From Lactarius indigo (Eukaryota; Basidiomycota; Agaricomycetes; Russulales; Russulaceae): a stretch of 64,000 bases of DNA. The first letter of the stretch is position 1; every line of letters starts with the position of its first letter. Made by a program: the position numbers and the translations under genes. The stretch lies in contig JAFKAC010000002.1 in NCBI GenBank assembly GCA_025766275.1, positions 2,728,001 to 2,792,000 of the forward strand, given 5' to 3'. The notes under the pieces were generated by a model. It was not told the DNA's origin and searched no databases. It saw only the letters and a program-made list of their open reading frames with translations. This document shows positions 24,391-37,052 of this stretch, in pieces.

Positions 24391-24571
24391 GGCTCGTATA
24401 ATTTTGTGGGTCGATGAGCGACAAGAGGATGGTTGGTTCTGATAATCACGCTCTATTTATCGTCACTGATGGTGCGCCTCGCCCGTGCCTCGCCTCGCCT
24501 TGCGTCTTGCTCCCCGCTTTGCTCCGTAATCGGATCGGTGCTCGAGTTCCTTACTTCCCCGTAACGTTACA

Positions 24572-25459
24572 ATGGCCACTCCGGACCCTCCTCCCAACTC
24601 TCTTGGTCTGGACCTTGTTCGTCCCGAACCTGCGTTGGACCCTCAAACATCACCGACATTGGCATCGTCTCCCACCCCTCAACCCGCGTCAGAGTCGACC
24701 GCCGATTCCACCCCAGACACCGACGCTGCCGCTGCCGCCACAACACCTACAACAGATGTGGCCAAGGTCGAAGATGTAGCGAAGTCGAACCTCTCAAAGA
24801 AGAGTCCATATGTTAATCCTGAACGCGTCAGGACGGGAGGTTTGCCCAGGGTAAGAGACTTTTCTTTCGCTCTCACATCAGGTCTGTGGCATCTGACTTT
24901 TTTTCTTCACACATTTCAGGACAAATTGACGGACGAGGAACTCGCAGAGAGGATGGCACGAATGCGAGAACAGAATGAAAAAATTAAGCAGAGGAGACTC
25001 GTGCGTTGTCACACATCACATTCTATCCTATATACATACTGGCAGGCACCTCACACCCGATCTCAGGATGTTGCAGCAGATGAGAATGCGTTCAAGCAGA
25101 CTCAAGCGGCGGAACGACAGCGACAGGCGCAGATACGAAAGGTGCAGGAAACGGTCAATCGCACACGCGAGCAGAATGCTCAGCGAAAAATGGACAAGAT
25201 TCAGAGTAGGGAGTGGGATTCGGAAAAAAAAGCGGAGCGGTGGCCGACGGCTGACAAGTCTGAACAGCCAGCGGCAACTACATCGAGTCCAACTACACAA
25301 ACAAATACCGGAGACGGTGAAACAGCATCTGCACCTACTGCGAAGCAACATGAGGACACAAGCCGCGGACGAGGAATGGGGAGGCGGGGCAGGGGCAGGG
25401 GCCGTGGAAGAGGGAGAGGTGAAAGCCGAGACAAGCCTGTTCCTGTTGGCGAGACTTGA
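24572..25459 (+). CDS. Conserved fungal RG-rich protein with coiled middle, function unknown
   Basis: I cannot name this gene. From ATG 24572 (MATPDPPPNSLGLDL) the amino end is Pro/Ser/Thr/Ala-rich and disordered. Two introns remove about 24849-24919 and 24998-25065. The conserved-looking core reads KKSPYVNPERVRTGG, then KLTDEELAERMARMREQNEK, and a charged helix (QAAERQRQAQIRKVQETVNR). The end is an RG/RGG run (RGMGRRGRGRGRGRGRG). RGG tails bind RNA and are often methylated, so an RNA- or ribosome-associated role is plausible but is inference. The stop at 25457-25459 is only 57 bp before the next ATG on the same strand. Confidence 0.8.
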   Translation: MATPDPPPNSLGLDLVRPEPALDPQTSPTLASSPTPQPASESTADSTPDTDAAAAATTPTTDVAKVEDVAKSNLSKKSPYVNPERVRTGGLPRVRDFSFALTSGLWHLTFFLHTFQDKLTDEELAERMARMREQNEKIKQRRLVRCHTSHSILYTYWQAPHTRSQDVAADENAFKQTQAAERQRQAQIRKVQETVNRTREQNAQRKMDKIQSREWDSEKKAERWPTADKSEQPAATTSSPTTQTNTGDGETASAPTAKQHEDTSRGRGMGRRGRGRGRGRGRGESRDKPVPVGET

Positions 25460-25516
25460 TTATATAATATATTGGTGTTTTAATCACACCGTGGGTCTAG
25501 GTCTCGTGTTCCTCTC

Positions 25517-28348
25517 ATGTCTACTACTCTTCAGTTCTGGAAGCCCGGAACGTTAGGGCCAGGCAGCTCTCTTGATAGAACATCTGGCGAGGACGATGGT
25601 TTTATCCCATCTGCTGCTCCATCTCAAAGGGACCGCTTACCGATTGCGAAACACAGTTAGCATTTCATATCTCACTCACCTGTCAACCTTACAACCTGGA
25701 TTCCAGAGGACAGTCTTATGCATTGTGTGGAGAATCATCAAGTGGTTATTGTTATCGGTCATACCGGATGCGGAAAGACCACCCGTACGTCCCTCCCTTG
25801 CTTCGTCCCACCCATAGTCTCGACTCTCCCCAGAAATTCCCCAATACCTTCACGAGTCCGGGTGGTCTTCTGGAGGCAGAGTCATAGCCTGTACGCAACC
25901 CCGTCGTGTCGCCGTCACCTCCGTGGCAGCCCGCACTGCACATGAGATGGGTTCCGTTGTAGGCGAGGAGGTCAGCCCATTGTTGGCCTTCTGGTTCTGA
26001 ATCGCTCCTGACCGCACAGCAGGTGGGGTATACAATTCGCTTCGAAGACGTCAGTAGCAGGAGTCTCACGCGAATATGCTATATGACGGATGGTGTACTT
26101 TTTCGGGAGGCTCTCATAGATCCTCTCTTGAGTCGCTTCAGTGTCATCATGGTGCTTATCTTTCTCTACGCATCAGTCCCCACCTTTGAACTACTTTTCA
26201 AGGTTGATGAAGCCCACGAGCGCAGCGTGTACACAGACTTACTCCTCGCTATTCTTAAAAAGTTTGTTGCGCTTCCTGGTACCAGTCATTACTGATTGAA
26301 CACACTCTCCGTAGAATTTGTCGAAAACGACCGTCGCTACGAGTTATTGTGTCGTCTGCTACTTTGGATGCCACCGCCTTCCTAGAATTCTTCTCTTCAC
26401 TCCCAGAGCCGATTGATTCTAGGATAGTCAGCTTGGAAGGGAGGGCTTACCCCGTTCAGATAGCTTACCTGGATCAACCGACCGATGACTACGTGCGTAA
26501 GGCTGCTGAGACTGTGATATCCATACACCGACAGGTCCGTGTTCTCCTTACTCATCTATGAAAACAGTCCAACGTACTCCAGCACGGCAGAGGCGACATT
26601 CTGGTCTTTCTAACCGGCAGAGAAGAAATAGACAGGTGTCTAGAAGAATTGATGGATGGCATATCTTCGTCGGTGATACTGACCACTACCATCTAGGAAT
26701 AATGCTAACGTCTCGAACAGACTCCCGGATAAAAGGCCGTATCTAAGACCAGTGGCTTTGCACTCTGGTCTCAGTATGGCCGAGCAGATGCAGGTTTTCG
26801 AACCTACTCCCCCAGAGTCCAGAAAGGTAGTGGTGGCCACTAACATCGCCGAGGTCTGTCCTCAGCTGTAACTGCAGTTCTATCTTAACACCTGTGCTAC
26901 ACCAGGCGAGCATAACTATTGAAGGCGTTAAGTTCGTTGTGGATTGCGGGTTTGTCAAGGTTGTTGACTCAGCCTTTCATATGGGACTGCATTGACCATC
27001 TCGACTAAGATTCGGACGTTTGATGGCTCTATCGGGTTGTCATCACTAAAAGTTGTACCTGTGTCTCAAGCGTCCGCAATCCAAAGGGCAGGAAGAGCAG
27101 GCCGGACCTCAGAAGGACTATGTTATCGCTTATATCCCTTCTCCACCTACAGCCAATTGTCTACTGTCGCCATACCCGAAATCAGTCGCACCGAACTCTC
27201 TTCTGCTATTCTCCAGCTAAAAGCTTTGGGCATTGACAACTTCATGAAATTGCAATGGCTTACCATTCCGCCATCCGATGGAATTGCTCAGAGCTTCAGC
27301 TCTCTCGTCATCCATTCCATTATAGACGACGACGGCCGCATGACATCTCTTGGCAGTAAAGTTGCAGAGATCCCCTTAGATGTCAAGGCAGCTTGCGTAG
27401 TAGGTCCGTCTCACGAGAATCCGCTGACGACTGACGCAGTCTGCCCTCAGTTGCTTAACTCTCATCATTTCCGATGCGGAGAAGAGATCTTAACTATCCT
27501 CGCAATGACTGCTGTTCAGGTAATTTGGTCTTAGTTGTTTGGTCGGGCACGATCAATACCGTATTTTCAGGACGTATTTATCATTCCCTCTGGCGCAGCG
27601 GGAGCTGTAGCTGAGCTTGAACGCCGAAAGTTCACCGCTGAGGAAGGGGTAATGTTGTCACACTTCATACGAGAAGATGATTTCTGACTTTGTCAGGATC
27701 ACCTCACTCTTTTGAATGGTGATTTTTCTCTTTGACTGTTGGTCACCCTAATCTGACCTTCTAAGTAGCATACAACGCCTTTGTCAGTCATGGCAAGTCA
27801 TCGTCATGGTGCAAGTCGCATGCACTGTCTTTCCGAGCGCTATCACGCGCCGTCTCGATTCGCGCTCAATTGAAGAAGTACCTGCAACGGTTTAACATTC
27901 CAATCGAAAGTTGTCAAGGGGACGCCAAGCGCCTCAGACAGTGCCTGGTCAATGGATACAAACAGAATGGCGCACGTTGGGTCGCCGACGGAACGTATAG
28001 GTCTATTCGAGGCAACACCGTAAGTACTCCAATGAAATAACCTCTAGACAATTCGGTCTGAGCCGCTCTAGGTGCTACATGTCCACCCCAACTCCACCCT
28101 CTTTACAAGAAAACCCTCTTCTGGCTGGGTCATCTTCCACGACATCGAAGAGACCAAAAAAATACAGTATGTCCCGGGTCATGGACCAACGCACTTCATC
28201 GATAACACTGAATCTGTAGGATGTCGATCTTAACCGAAGTCGAACCGGAATGGTGTGTAACACAATGAGTCACCGCCGTCCCGCCAGATCTTTAACTCTG
28301 TGCGACAGGCTACTGGGACAAGAAAACGAACCTCATGGAGTCACCTAG
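25517..28348 (+). CDS. DEAH-box RNA helicase, DHX35-like
   Basis: DHX35-type helicases are spliceosome-associated ATPases. From ATG 25517 the protein starts [18 protein letters not shown], close to the family's FWRPGTEGPG opening. Motif I is [10 protein letters not shown] near 25.76 kb; DEAH is at 26206-26217, reached after an intron; motif III is [10 protein letters not shown]. The carboxyl helicase lobe has [16 protein letters not shown] and QRAGRAGR. The HA2/OB part follows: [32 protein letters not shown] and RSIRGN. About a dozen introns, including a 22-nt exon at 27697-27718. The last intron (about 28253-28306) yields [16 protein letters not shown] and TAG at 28348; the family's usual ELAPHFY ending is replaced. 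Confidence 0.93.
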
Positions 28349-28882
28349 GTTTAAAGTGATTTCGGATCACCTCGTGCGCAGCCGCGAAGTGCAAGCCACG
28401 TTTTCTTTTTTCAGTCGGTGGGTCATATTCTCCAAGCAGAGATTTTCATCACGTCTTCGCATTAGGTCCAGGAGCAGTTCGAGACCCAGGGCTTACAATA
28501 CCAAGCAAGGTACGATTTTTTCGAACGTTCGCAGAGTAAATGGAGGGCGTTGCTTGGATGGATTGTCGTCGTGAATCCCGACTCCACTTGGTCGTCGTGC
28601 TTTAGAGCGAGCGTGGCAATAGGTGACTTCGATAGGACAATGAATATGTGGCGATGTACCGTCGATGTGTGTAGCGAAGTTAATATGAAATGTTTGAGCA
28701 AAAGATGGGCTAAAGGGTTCCAATGATGTTGAAGCCCGCTTGTGCAATAACTGTCAGCCCCAACCCGTCACCACCACTACGTGTAACATTTGTTGCATCG
28801 TAGCGGTTTCCTTCCAATCTCATAGGTATATCTCACCCTCCTTCGTCTATGGGTGCTCACTAAAATTTTCGACTTAGGTAGA
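28349..28882. other. Intergenic region, no gene seen
   Basis: This 534-bp stretch lies between two plus-strand genes. It should hold the helicase 3' end and the promoter or 5' leader of the PHD gene. Open frames on the minus strand (28462-28747) are short and do not read like protein. Confidence 0.45.
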
Positions 28883-31813
28883 ATGACATCGGTTGCGAGC
28901 GCAAGCATCCCGGTGTACATGCTGCCAGGTGCGCCGGTTTTGCAGCCACCCCGGTCTGCGCTGGAAACAGGGGACGCAAGTCTGGCAACTGAAGTCCTCC
29001 CCGCTCCTCCAACCTTGTCCTCTGTCCTTCAGGCCTCTGGCAAGCGGGATCCTAGGAAGCCCGTTCCGACTATGACTTACCTACCCCAACATGACCCTGG
29101 GACTACGTACGCGGGGGTTCTGACTGGTCCCATTGTCGGTAGTCTGGAAAGTATACCTGAGGTAGACGGACCACGGCGAAAACGGGTGAGGCTAGATAAA
29201 GGGTATGTGTTGAAGTATTTGCCTGGTGTTCCCCCAACGAGTCCCTTTGATCACTTCCCAAACTTCCTTACAAGCTGAATCATGGCCGACCACTTTCGTA
29301 TCAGGTCACTTTCACAACTGGCACAGCGCGGCCATTCGCGTGGTCTTAATACCCCGCCGCAAGTTCTGGCGGGTGCAGACGCCCTCGAGCATATGGCTAC
29401 GGGGCAGTTGGAAACAGATTCTCAGACTAACAGCTGGGACCCCGAGCTCGTTTCTCGGTGCAGCTCGGTGGCATACCCCGAAGATGCTCCTCCAGGGTCA
29501 AAGGTCACTCTCACAAAGGAGAAAGGCAAAGGAAAGACAAAAGAGAAGGACAACGATAAGATGATTAGCAGGGTCAAAGAGGAACCACTACCTGTTGTAC
29601 TTCCGCTCTTCAACAGCCTCTCTTCTGCGGTAACTGTTCCCCTACCTCCCGTCCGCCACGAAGTTCTCATTCTATTAGCGAAACGAGGACCATTGCTCGG
29701 CATGTCGTTCTTTGGGATCCCTGGTGTATTGCGATGGTTGCACTCGTGCTTATCACCTTTGGTGTCTCGATCCGCCGATGGAGGCGACAGACATTCCGGA
29801 GGGAGAGAGCAGGTGGTTTTGCCCAAGCTGTGAACTGCATCAGGTAAGGAAGTCGGTTCTAGGCGCAGCTAATCGTGACATATCGTCCCTTGTGTGTGCC
29901 ACCAGAATCCGCCATCAAAGCCACCATCGTCGGCGTTGTCCCCCCTCATCCACCACATCCAGAGCAGTCCGCCGGTGGAGTTTCAACTCCCTGAGGACAT
30001 CCGCACTTTCTTCAAATTTGGTGAGTTGTTTGACAATGACATCCGGAACTGACTAACCCTGTAGCGTCCCAGTCGGATGTAACCCCCGTGGGCAATACAT
30101 TGACACCTCGCTAATTAAAGCGCCACGTCTCAAGTACGTCTCGGCTTCAATGTCCACACACACGTATCAGGCTAAATACTTTGTAGTCGGTACGGTCAGA
30201 TGGAGTACCGCGATCCCCACCGCACGAAGGATAAGAACGGCTCGCCAGTGCTGTGTTTCCAATGTGGCACTTCCGCACTGCCTCGGCACGCCTCTGTGGA
30301 TGCACCTATCACTGTGAAACGATCTCGGCGGTCGAGCACTCGCGAAACTGAACCAGAACAGTGGAGGAGCATTGTTTCCTGTGACTTTTGCCCGCTTCAT
30401 TGGCATCTTGATTGCCTTAACCCGCCTTTGCTGACTATGCCTCCGTTGGACAAGAAGTGGATGTGCCCAAACCACGTGGATCATACACTTGTGAGCGCTT
30501 CACTCATTGTAGCGGCCTTTCCTGTTCTGAGCCGGTGATAAAGCGTATCAAACATCGGATTCCACGACAAAATCCTGTAGTGATAGACGTTGCCCATCCT
30601 GGGGAAGCCAATAACGGGAATATAGAAATACTCGATATTGGGACGTCATCAACCCATGACAAATTCACTGTCGACGAGGTCTTCATCAACGGGAAAAGAT
30701 ATCGTGTTCCTGAGCGAATTATTAAACTTGACTTTTGGGACAAAGTTCATATGCTGCATTGCCCCACTCAGAGGTTTGTTTTATAGTGTTCACGGGGTTG
30801 AGCACTCATAAGGGGATGTCTTTTCACAGGCCCAGACACAACGCAGACGTACTACTGTCACCGCTCACATCTTTGAGCTCTCTGGATGGTGACGACAACG
30901 AAACGACGACCAAAAATCGTTTACAGGGAATGGGCGTTGAGGATGTGCGGCTTGCCCTTGTAGGTGATCTGTTGATCGAGTCTTCGGTGGTGTTGCTGAC
31001 ATCACACAAGCTGCTTCTGGACATGGCAAGGACCAGTGCCCCAACGGATGAACCTACAACTATACAGCAACCTGCACAAGTTGCTACCGAGGACACACCG
31101 GACAGTCAGAAAAGTTCGGACACCGTAATACCAACACCAACGGGACCAACCCCCTCAGAATCAGACCCCGGTACGAAACCTAATGAAAGGAACCCGGAAC
31201 GCAAGCAGCCAACGCGGGCGTCAAAGAGGAACGTCGGATATGTAAGACGACTTTAACGTAAAATGCGCAGTAGCATTAAATCTTGATTGGTCTGCAGTCC
31301 GCAAGCCTTTTTGAAAGCAACGGGTCAGGAGATGACGAACAAAGCGCGCGTGACATAAAGCCTTTTGCGACTAGCTCGGCGACCTCTCGCGAGCCCCAAC
31401 GGAAGGCTAGAGCGAGAGCGCGCCACCCGAGACAGCCAAGGTCGTCGCAAGCCGCTCGTGCAACGAAGGGAGAGCCAAGAACTCCGGCGGCATCTATTAC
31501 ATCCGCACAGCCCGCACAGCCTGGAACCAGCGTCCCGACTGCGCCGGCATCTCAGTTGAGCCCGTCCCCTGCGGACAAAAGAGAACCGGGCTCGATGATC
31601 AACTCTTCAATGCTCACTACTCCGACTTTGAAAATAAGGCTGCCCCGTTTCAGTCTAACCGCCAAGTCGGCGTCGGCTTCGCCTGTGCAAGTGAAGACAG
31701 GCGAGCGACCGCGACGGTCACTACGACGGCAAACGTCCACAACGGGATCTTCCTCTACGTCAATTTCGAAGGCAGATGGCCGGGGCTCTACGGGAGAAAG
31801 TCCGATGGAGTGA
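28883..31813 (+). CDS. Two-PHD-finger protein, Rco1/PHF12-like (Rpd3S histone deacetylase subunit)
   Basis: Rco1-type proteins target the small Rpd3 deacetylase complex to transcribed chromatin. ATG 28883 (MTSVASASIPVYMLPG) opens a proline-rich region. The first PHD finger is complete after an intron at about 29630: CSACRSLGSLVYCDGC...H-x2-C...CPSC. Then QSSPPVEFQLPEDIRTFF, the segment between fingers that in Rco1 contacts the MRG protein. The second finger has C-x2-C (CFQC), CDFC, HLDC and CPNH, with an insert of about 35 residues. The rest is low-complexity and basic, ending GSTGESPME at 31813. The two fingers with the intervening motif support Rco1 over Cti6 or other single-PHD proteins. 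The exon between 29.2 and 29.6 kb is the least certain. Confidence 0.85.
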
Positions 31814-32013
31814 TTTTTCTGATTACCTATTGTGGTAGTGTAATACTTTAGACTCTGAATGATTACATAAGACCCGGTGTTTCCCATTACTCATCATCCT
31901 CATACTCGTCTCCGTCCTTCCATCTCCCGACCCGTCCGAACCCGGTTGATCCTTCCTAGTCCTCCCCCTTCCCCCACGTCAACGATATCCATCTTTCTTT
32001 CTTTCACCCAACC

Positions 32014-33415
32014 ATGGCTCTCTTTCGCAGAGCGAAGAACTCTCAGCCGGCATCGGATTCTGCTGAGGAACCCAAGAAAGAGAAGGGCAGTTGGAAACGA
32101 CCAGCCAGTGTGTTTGCCTCGGACTATCCAGATGTTCTCCGTTCACCGACACCCCTCACATAGATACGGCTTTCAAGCAACAACGATTGAAAGCATGGCA
32201 GCCGATTTTGACTCCAAAGACCGTCCTTCCCACCTTTCTCATTATCGGCATTCTCTTTGCTCCGATAGGTGCACTCCTGGTCATTGGAAGCAGCAAGGTC
32301 CCGCACCGTTTCACTTTAGCGAGGCTGTATTCCTGTCTAACTGCGCCATTGTAACCTAGGTCACCGAAATCACCATCAACTACACCGACTGCGATCAGCT
32401 GAGCCCAGCGTCAAACCGAGAAGCGAGCAGCTTTGTCACAGTGCCGCATTACGACTACCGTCTCCGTTCATCGGAGGCCGGTGCCCAGTTCTCACCACCA
32501 CAATATGCGTTCGTCGCCGCGCAGAGTAACACCTCGTCTCCCCAGTGCCTCGTTCAGTTCGACATCCCGTTCAACGTTCCCTCCACCGTACTGCTATACT
32601 ATAAGCTCACTAACTTTTACCAAAATCACCGTCGTTACGTCCAGAGCTACGATTGGAAGCAGCTGAGGGGTGACCATCGCACCGTGAACGACTTGAAGAA
32701 CGGTAACTGCAAGCCTGCTGCAACCGTTGACGACAAGGTCATCTATCCTTGTGGCCTAATTGCTAACTCCTTATTCAATGGTGTGTTGGAGCCATCACCT
32801 ACTTTGAATGCTGTCTTACGCTGTAGCCAGATACGTTCAGCAACCTCACTTTACTAAACCCGCCGTCTGGGGCTTCCTCGACCTACAACTTCTCACAGCA
32901 AGGTATCGCTTGGTCAGGGGAAGCGAAAAAATACAAATCACCGCCTGGTTACAATCTCTCTGAAATCATTCCCCCACCCAACTGGGCGGTGAGGTTCCCC
33001 AATGGCTACACCACAGATCAGCCCCCGCCCGATCTCCACACTGACGAGCACTTCCAAAACTGGATGCGCACAGCTGGCCTTCCGACGTTCACGAAGCTAT
33101 ACGGCCGTAACGATAATGACCAACTTGTCCAAGGACGCTATGAAATTACTATCGATATGAGTGAGTGTCTGACTACTAGGTCTTTGCGATTGGTTGTCTC
33201 ACATTGTTCTAGACTACCCGGTTAGAACGTACTCCGGCACGAAGTCGATTGTCATATCCACGATATCGTGGATGGGGGGCAAGAACCCTTTCCTCGGATG
33301 GGCATATGTCGTAGCAGCTTCGCTCTTTGTGGCTCTCGCGGTTGCGGGCACTATTCGACATGTCATGAAACCGAGGCGCCTGGGTGACATGTCTCTCCTG
33401 TCTTGGAACCAATGA
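32014..33415 (+). CDS. CDC50/LEM3 family flippase beta subunit
   Basis: CDC50 proteins pair with P4-ATPases to flip phospholipids across Golgi, endosome or plasma membranes. ATG 32014 gives a basic amino end ([11 protein letters not shown]), then [19 protein letters not shown], a family hallmark. First membrane span: [20 protein letters not shown]. The large extracytoplasmic domain has paired cysteines, [25 protein letters not shown] and several N-glycosylation sites. The second span is [18 protein letters not shown] before the basic tail MKPRRLGD; it ends LLSWNQ at 33415. Four introns. Cdc50, Lem3 and Crf1 cannot be told apart from this sequence. Confidence 0.94.
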
Positions 33416-33728
33416 GTCACGCCTCGTCTTCCCCGTCGATCAGCTGCTCAGTGTGTTTATGTACATCATTGTTTACTCCTGGTACTATATACAGCGAACC
33501 CTAGTATGGTCGTTATTCTAAGACTTGGGCCTTACTGGCTATCCTTCATGCCCCCAGGGCTGATTGTAAAGACTGAGCTATATTGCTTTTCCGCAAGAAG
33601 ACGATGCTTGTTGCCCATGACTGAGCACTAATAATTGTTGAGGAAAAAAAAATCCTCTCGATTTTGAGAAACCGGGGGATATCCATGTTGAAGTTCAACC
33701 CCTCCACAAACAAGACAGGCAGCGCTCG
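33416..33728. other. Convergent intergenic region
   Basis: Between the 3' ends of the CDC50 and Hook genes. It contains an 8-base A run near 33643 and no open frame of note. Both polyadenylation sites probably lie here. Confidence 0.4.
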
Positions 33729-36700
33729 CTATCGAGCTACCTATGAAGCAGTGGGCTGAGCTGTACACCACACATAGGATCAGAGAGATTGATATTAAGG
33801 ACGCGCATCGTGAAACTCACGTTCTGCCGCTGCTGGCCTAACCAACTTGTTGGAGACGTCCGACTTGGCTGATGGGAACGTCCAAATGGATCTCGCGCCG
33901 TGTGCATGCCAAGACCATGAACGGCCCCGAGTAGCAGCTCCTGCTCCCTGCGGTAGCGGTGGTGCGCCTCGCTTAGTAGGCGCTATACGGACAAGCAAGT
34001 CAGTACGCCATGGCAGTCGTGTTCATCAGGAGCGCTTGCCTGGTATCGTTTCACTTCATCTTCGAGTATCCTAACTTGGGTTCGACTATCGGTCTCTTCG
34101 AGTGCGCCCTAATCACCTGTTAGTCTGCCTTCTGTACAGTCAGGAGACTTGGTGGCTGAGCTATCTCACCGATGGGGATATCCCTCGTAGTTTAGCTTGT
34201 TCTTCTTTGAAGAGCTTATCTTGTGATTTGATAAACTAATGGGGGAGAGTTTCATAAAGCGGTGCAGAAGAAAATGGAAAAGAAAATCACGTACTGTACG
34301 AGCTTTAGTCAGTTTGTCTTGTACAGTCTTCAATTGTTCTTTGAGCTGGACGTTGTCTTCGTGCAAGCCCAGAACACGGGACTTGACATCTTCCGGGACG
34401 CCCTTCCCCGACATCGACGCACGCAAATCGCTGAGGTGTGTCGATTCATCGCTCAGTTAGAGGCTTCACTCGGCTGGTCCTCAACGCACCCAAAGTCACG
34501 TTCTCGTTGCAGCATCTTCTCCCTCTGACCGATCCCTTCGCTCTGGAGATTCACCTTCTCCAAAAGTAGGCTGTTGATCTGTTCGAGTTGCATCTTGTTC
34601 TTCTCGGAAGCCTCTCGTAATTGCTGCTTAAGACCATTGACCTCCTCTTCGAGGGCAACTTTGTCATCATTGACAGACTCCCGCAAAGATGACAAGATGT
34701 CTAATTGATCCCTGTTGACAAGTGCCACTAGATCCAATCTGGTCAGCGACGAAGCGACAAGTCTGACAGGAGACTGACAATCGGATCTCACGATCGTCAA
34801 TTCCTTGGAAGCTGAACTGAACTGAACTTCGAGTTGTGCATGTTCTTTCTTCAGCTTGTCGAGCTCGTCAACGGTTTCGTTTAAGCGCTGCCGCAGAGCA
34901 ATAGCTGCCTCGGGTCTGTGTGGCAAACAAAGGATCAGGAAGATCACCACCAGACTATGGATCAACATACCCGTCCCCCAAAGCCTTCCCACTGCGAATC
35001 TCTTCCAGCTCACTCTGCAGAACGAGTTTCTCGCGATGTGAAGCTAAATAGTCCGCTTCATAACGGGCCTTCATACGATTAGCGTCATCCAGAAGGTTCT
35101 CCAGGACTAGGACTCTACTCGAGTCGAGCTGGTTCGTTCTGAGGTCCTCGAGTTCCTTCTTGAGCTTTCGAACCTGGAGTTTCAGATCCGTCATAGTAGT
35201 CCCTGAGAGTGCGTCGTCCAGTTCGCCACCTAGTCTCTTGGACATATCTTCATCTTCATCTCCTTGAACAATCACGCCCGTTTCTGTACCCTGGCTCGAT
35301 TGGCGTTGATGTTGATCTGAGGCCACGGGACGGTGAGAAGATAGTTCTAGCTCGCGGACTCGCTTCCTGGTACAGCTCTAAAGCCTCGGAATCTTTAGCG
35401 CGCTCTTCCTCGGTTATTCGCAACTTGGTTCGCGTCTGCTCTAGCTCGAACAGGGAAGTTTCGTACGCCTTGTTGCGTGAGGCGGCTTTGCTCTCCAGGT
35501 CTGCAATTTGATTCTTGTAGGAATCCATGAGCGGCTTGAATGCGGCTACCTTGCGGTACTCTTCCTCTAAAGACACGTTCTTATCTACTAGATCGGCGTT
35601 TTGTTTTTCCAACGACTGGGTAATTCGGTGACATATATGTGCCTGTCGTAAGTTGCTAAACATACCTTTACGTGCTGACGAAGGTCGGCGCCTTCCTGCA
35701 ACTTCTTTTTGTATTTCTCCATCACATTCTCTGTCTTCACAAGTCGATCTGACGCGTGGCGGAGTCTTCTCCACGTCAAAAAGGAATTCCAAACTCTTGT
35801 TGGCGTGCTTACTCATCGACCTGGTCCTTGAGTCGCGCAGCCTCGTCCGCATGGCCTTGCAACTCATCCACGCGATGCGTCAACTCAGCTATAACTTTGG
35901 TCTGTTTCTCGAGCTCGGACTCGGTGGCGGCCAGGTTCTCCTCGCTCTTCTGCCTGAAATAGGGGTGTTACTGTGAGCGGATGTTAAGACGTCCTCCGGG
36001 AACGAAAACATACAACTCGGCGCGTAGCCTGTCGATCTCTGCTTTCATCATGACATCTGCCTTATCGCTCCTCCTACTGTCAGCTTGCTGCAGCATCTCG
36101 CGCGCGCGAGCAAATGCGTCATCTCGCTCGGATACAGCATCGTCGAGCTGGGATTGGATCACACGGTGCTCCTCAAGAAGTGCTTGGTGTGCTTTCTCAA
36201 GGGTCGCTTTTTCCGACAGTATCCGACTACGTTCCGATTGAATCTGATAGTAGTGGTCGTCTCTGCATGAATGAGTTTCGGGTGTTGACGGGGCAGTGGG
36301 ATTATCGCTCACTCGGTCCTATTCCGTTCCCCGACACCCCGATCTCCTGAAGGGTGGCCAACTCTGGCCATAATCTGGACACAGACAACATTGAGGGTGG
36401 CCCGAGAAATCGGAAACGTTCTCCGGTATCATACCTGTTCAATGGCCTTCATGAGATGGTGCTGATTAGCCTCACTTAAACCCTGTATTTTCTCAATGAA
36501 TTCCTTGTTCTTGTCGCAGTGAACAGCGATAGCAAGTGTGAGGCGACACATCGATAAAATCGAAGGAACGTCATTGAACTGTGCCACTGCCTTCAAGTCT
36601 GGAACCTCGAGAGCGTCCGTAGGCTGGCCAATCAGATCGGAGAAATATTGTGACATGAGCCGATATACGCGTTTCATGGAGTTAAACCGTAGAACCCAGT

Positions 36701-36946
36701 TGTCGTTGTCAGACGGCTCTGGCTCTTGGACAGTACGAGAGTTCGGGGGGAAATATACGGCATCTCTAAAGCGTCTCAGAGGTCAGAAGCGATGGCAAGT
36801 TCTAGATTGTCGCACATGTTTGAGAGAATCTCTAAAATGCCAGTACCATCGTTCAAGTCTGCGGCAGAAGTGATACCGCGACGAAGATTGAAAGTCGAAA
36901 AGTATGCCAGAAATGCATCAAACTCTTTGTTTTGCGATTCTGTCAT
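33729..36946 (-). CDS. Hook-family dynein cargo adaptor
   Basis: Hook proteins link early endosomes to dynein (HookA/Hok1 in fungi). ATG at 36946 gives MTESQNKEFDAFLAYFSTFNL, the start of the Hook domain (calponin-homology-like), followed by DLNDGTGILEILSNM and MKRVYRLMSQYFSDLIG. It ends with IQGLSEANQHHLMKAIEQ. From about 36.3 to 34.1 kb almost everything is heptad-repeat coiled coil. The carboxyl end is split: KSQDKLFKEEQAKLRGI, EETDSRTQVRILEDEVKRYQ, then an exon with QELLLGAVHGLGMH...PTSWLGQQRQN, which resembles the cargo-binding end of Hook proteins. A GTGAGT donor after RQN suggests a last tiny exon with a stop near 33729. The 3' exon joins are inferred. Confidence 0.88.
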
Positions 36947-37052
36947 CTCACGAGGTAAGGTCAAAGTCACGGTCCAAGCTTCAAGTTCACCAGCGTTGTC
37001 ACCGTCAATGAAGACCGCCTTCGCTTATATAATACAACTACGGCTATCTTAT

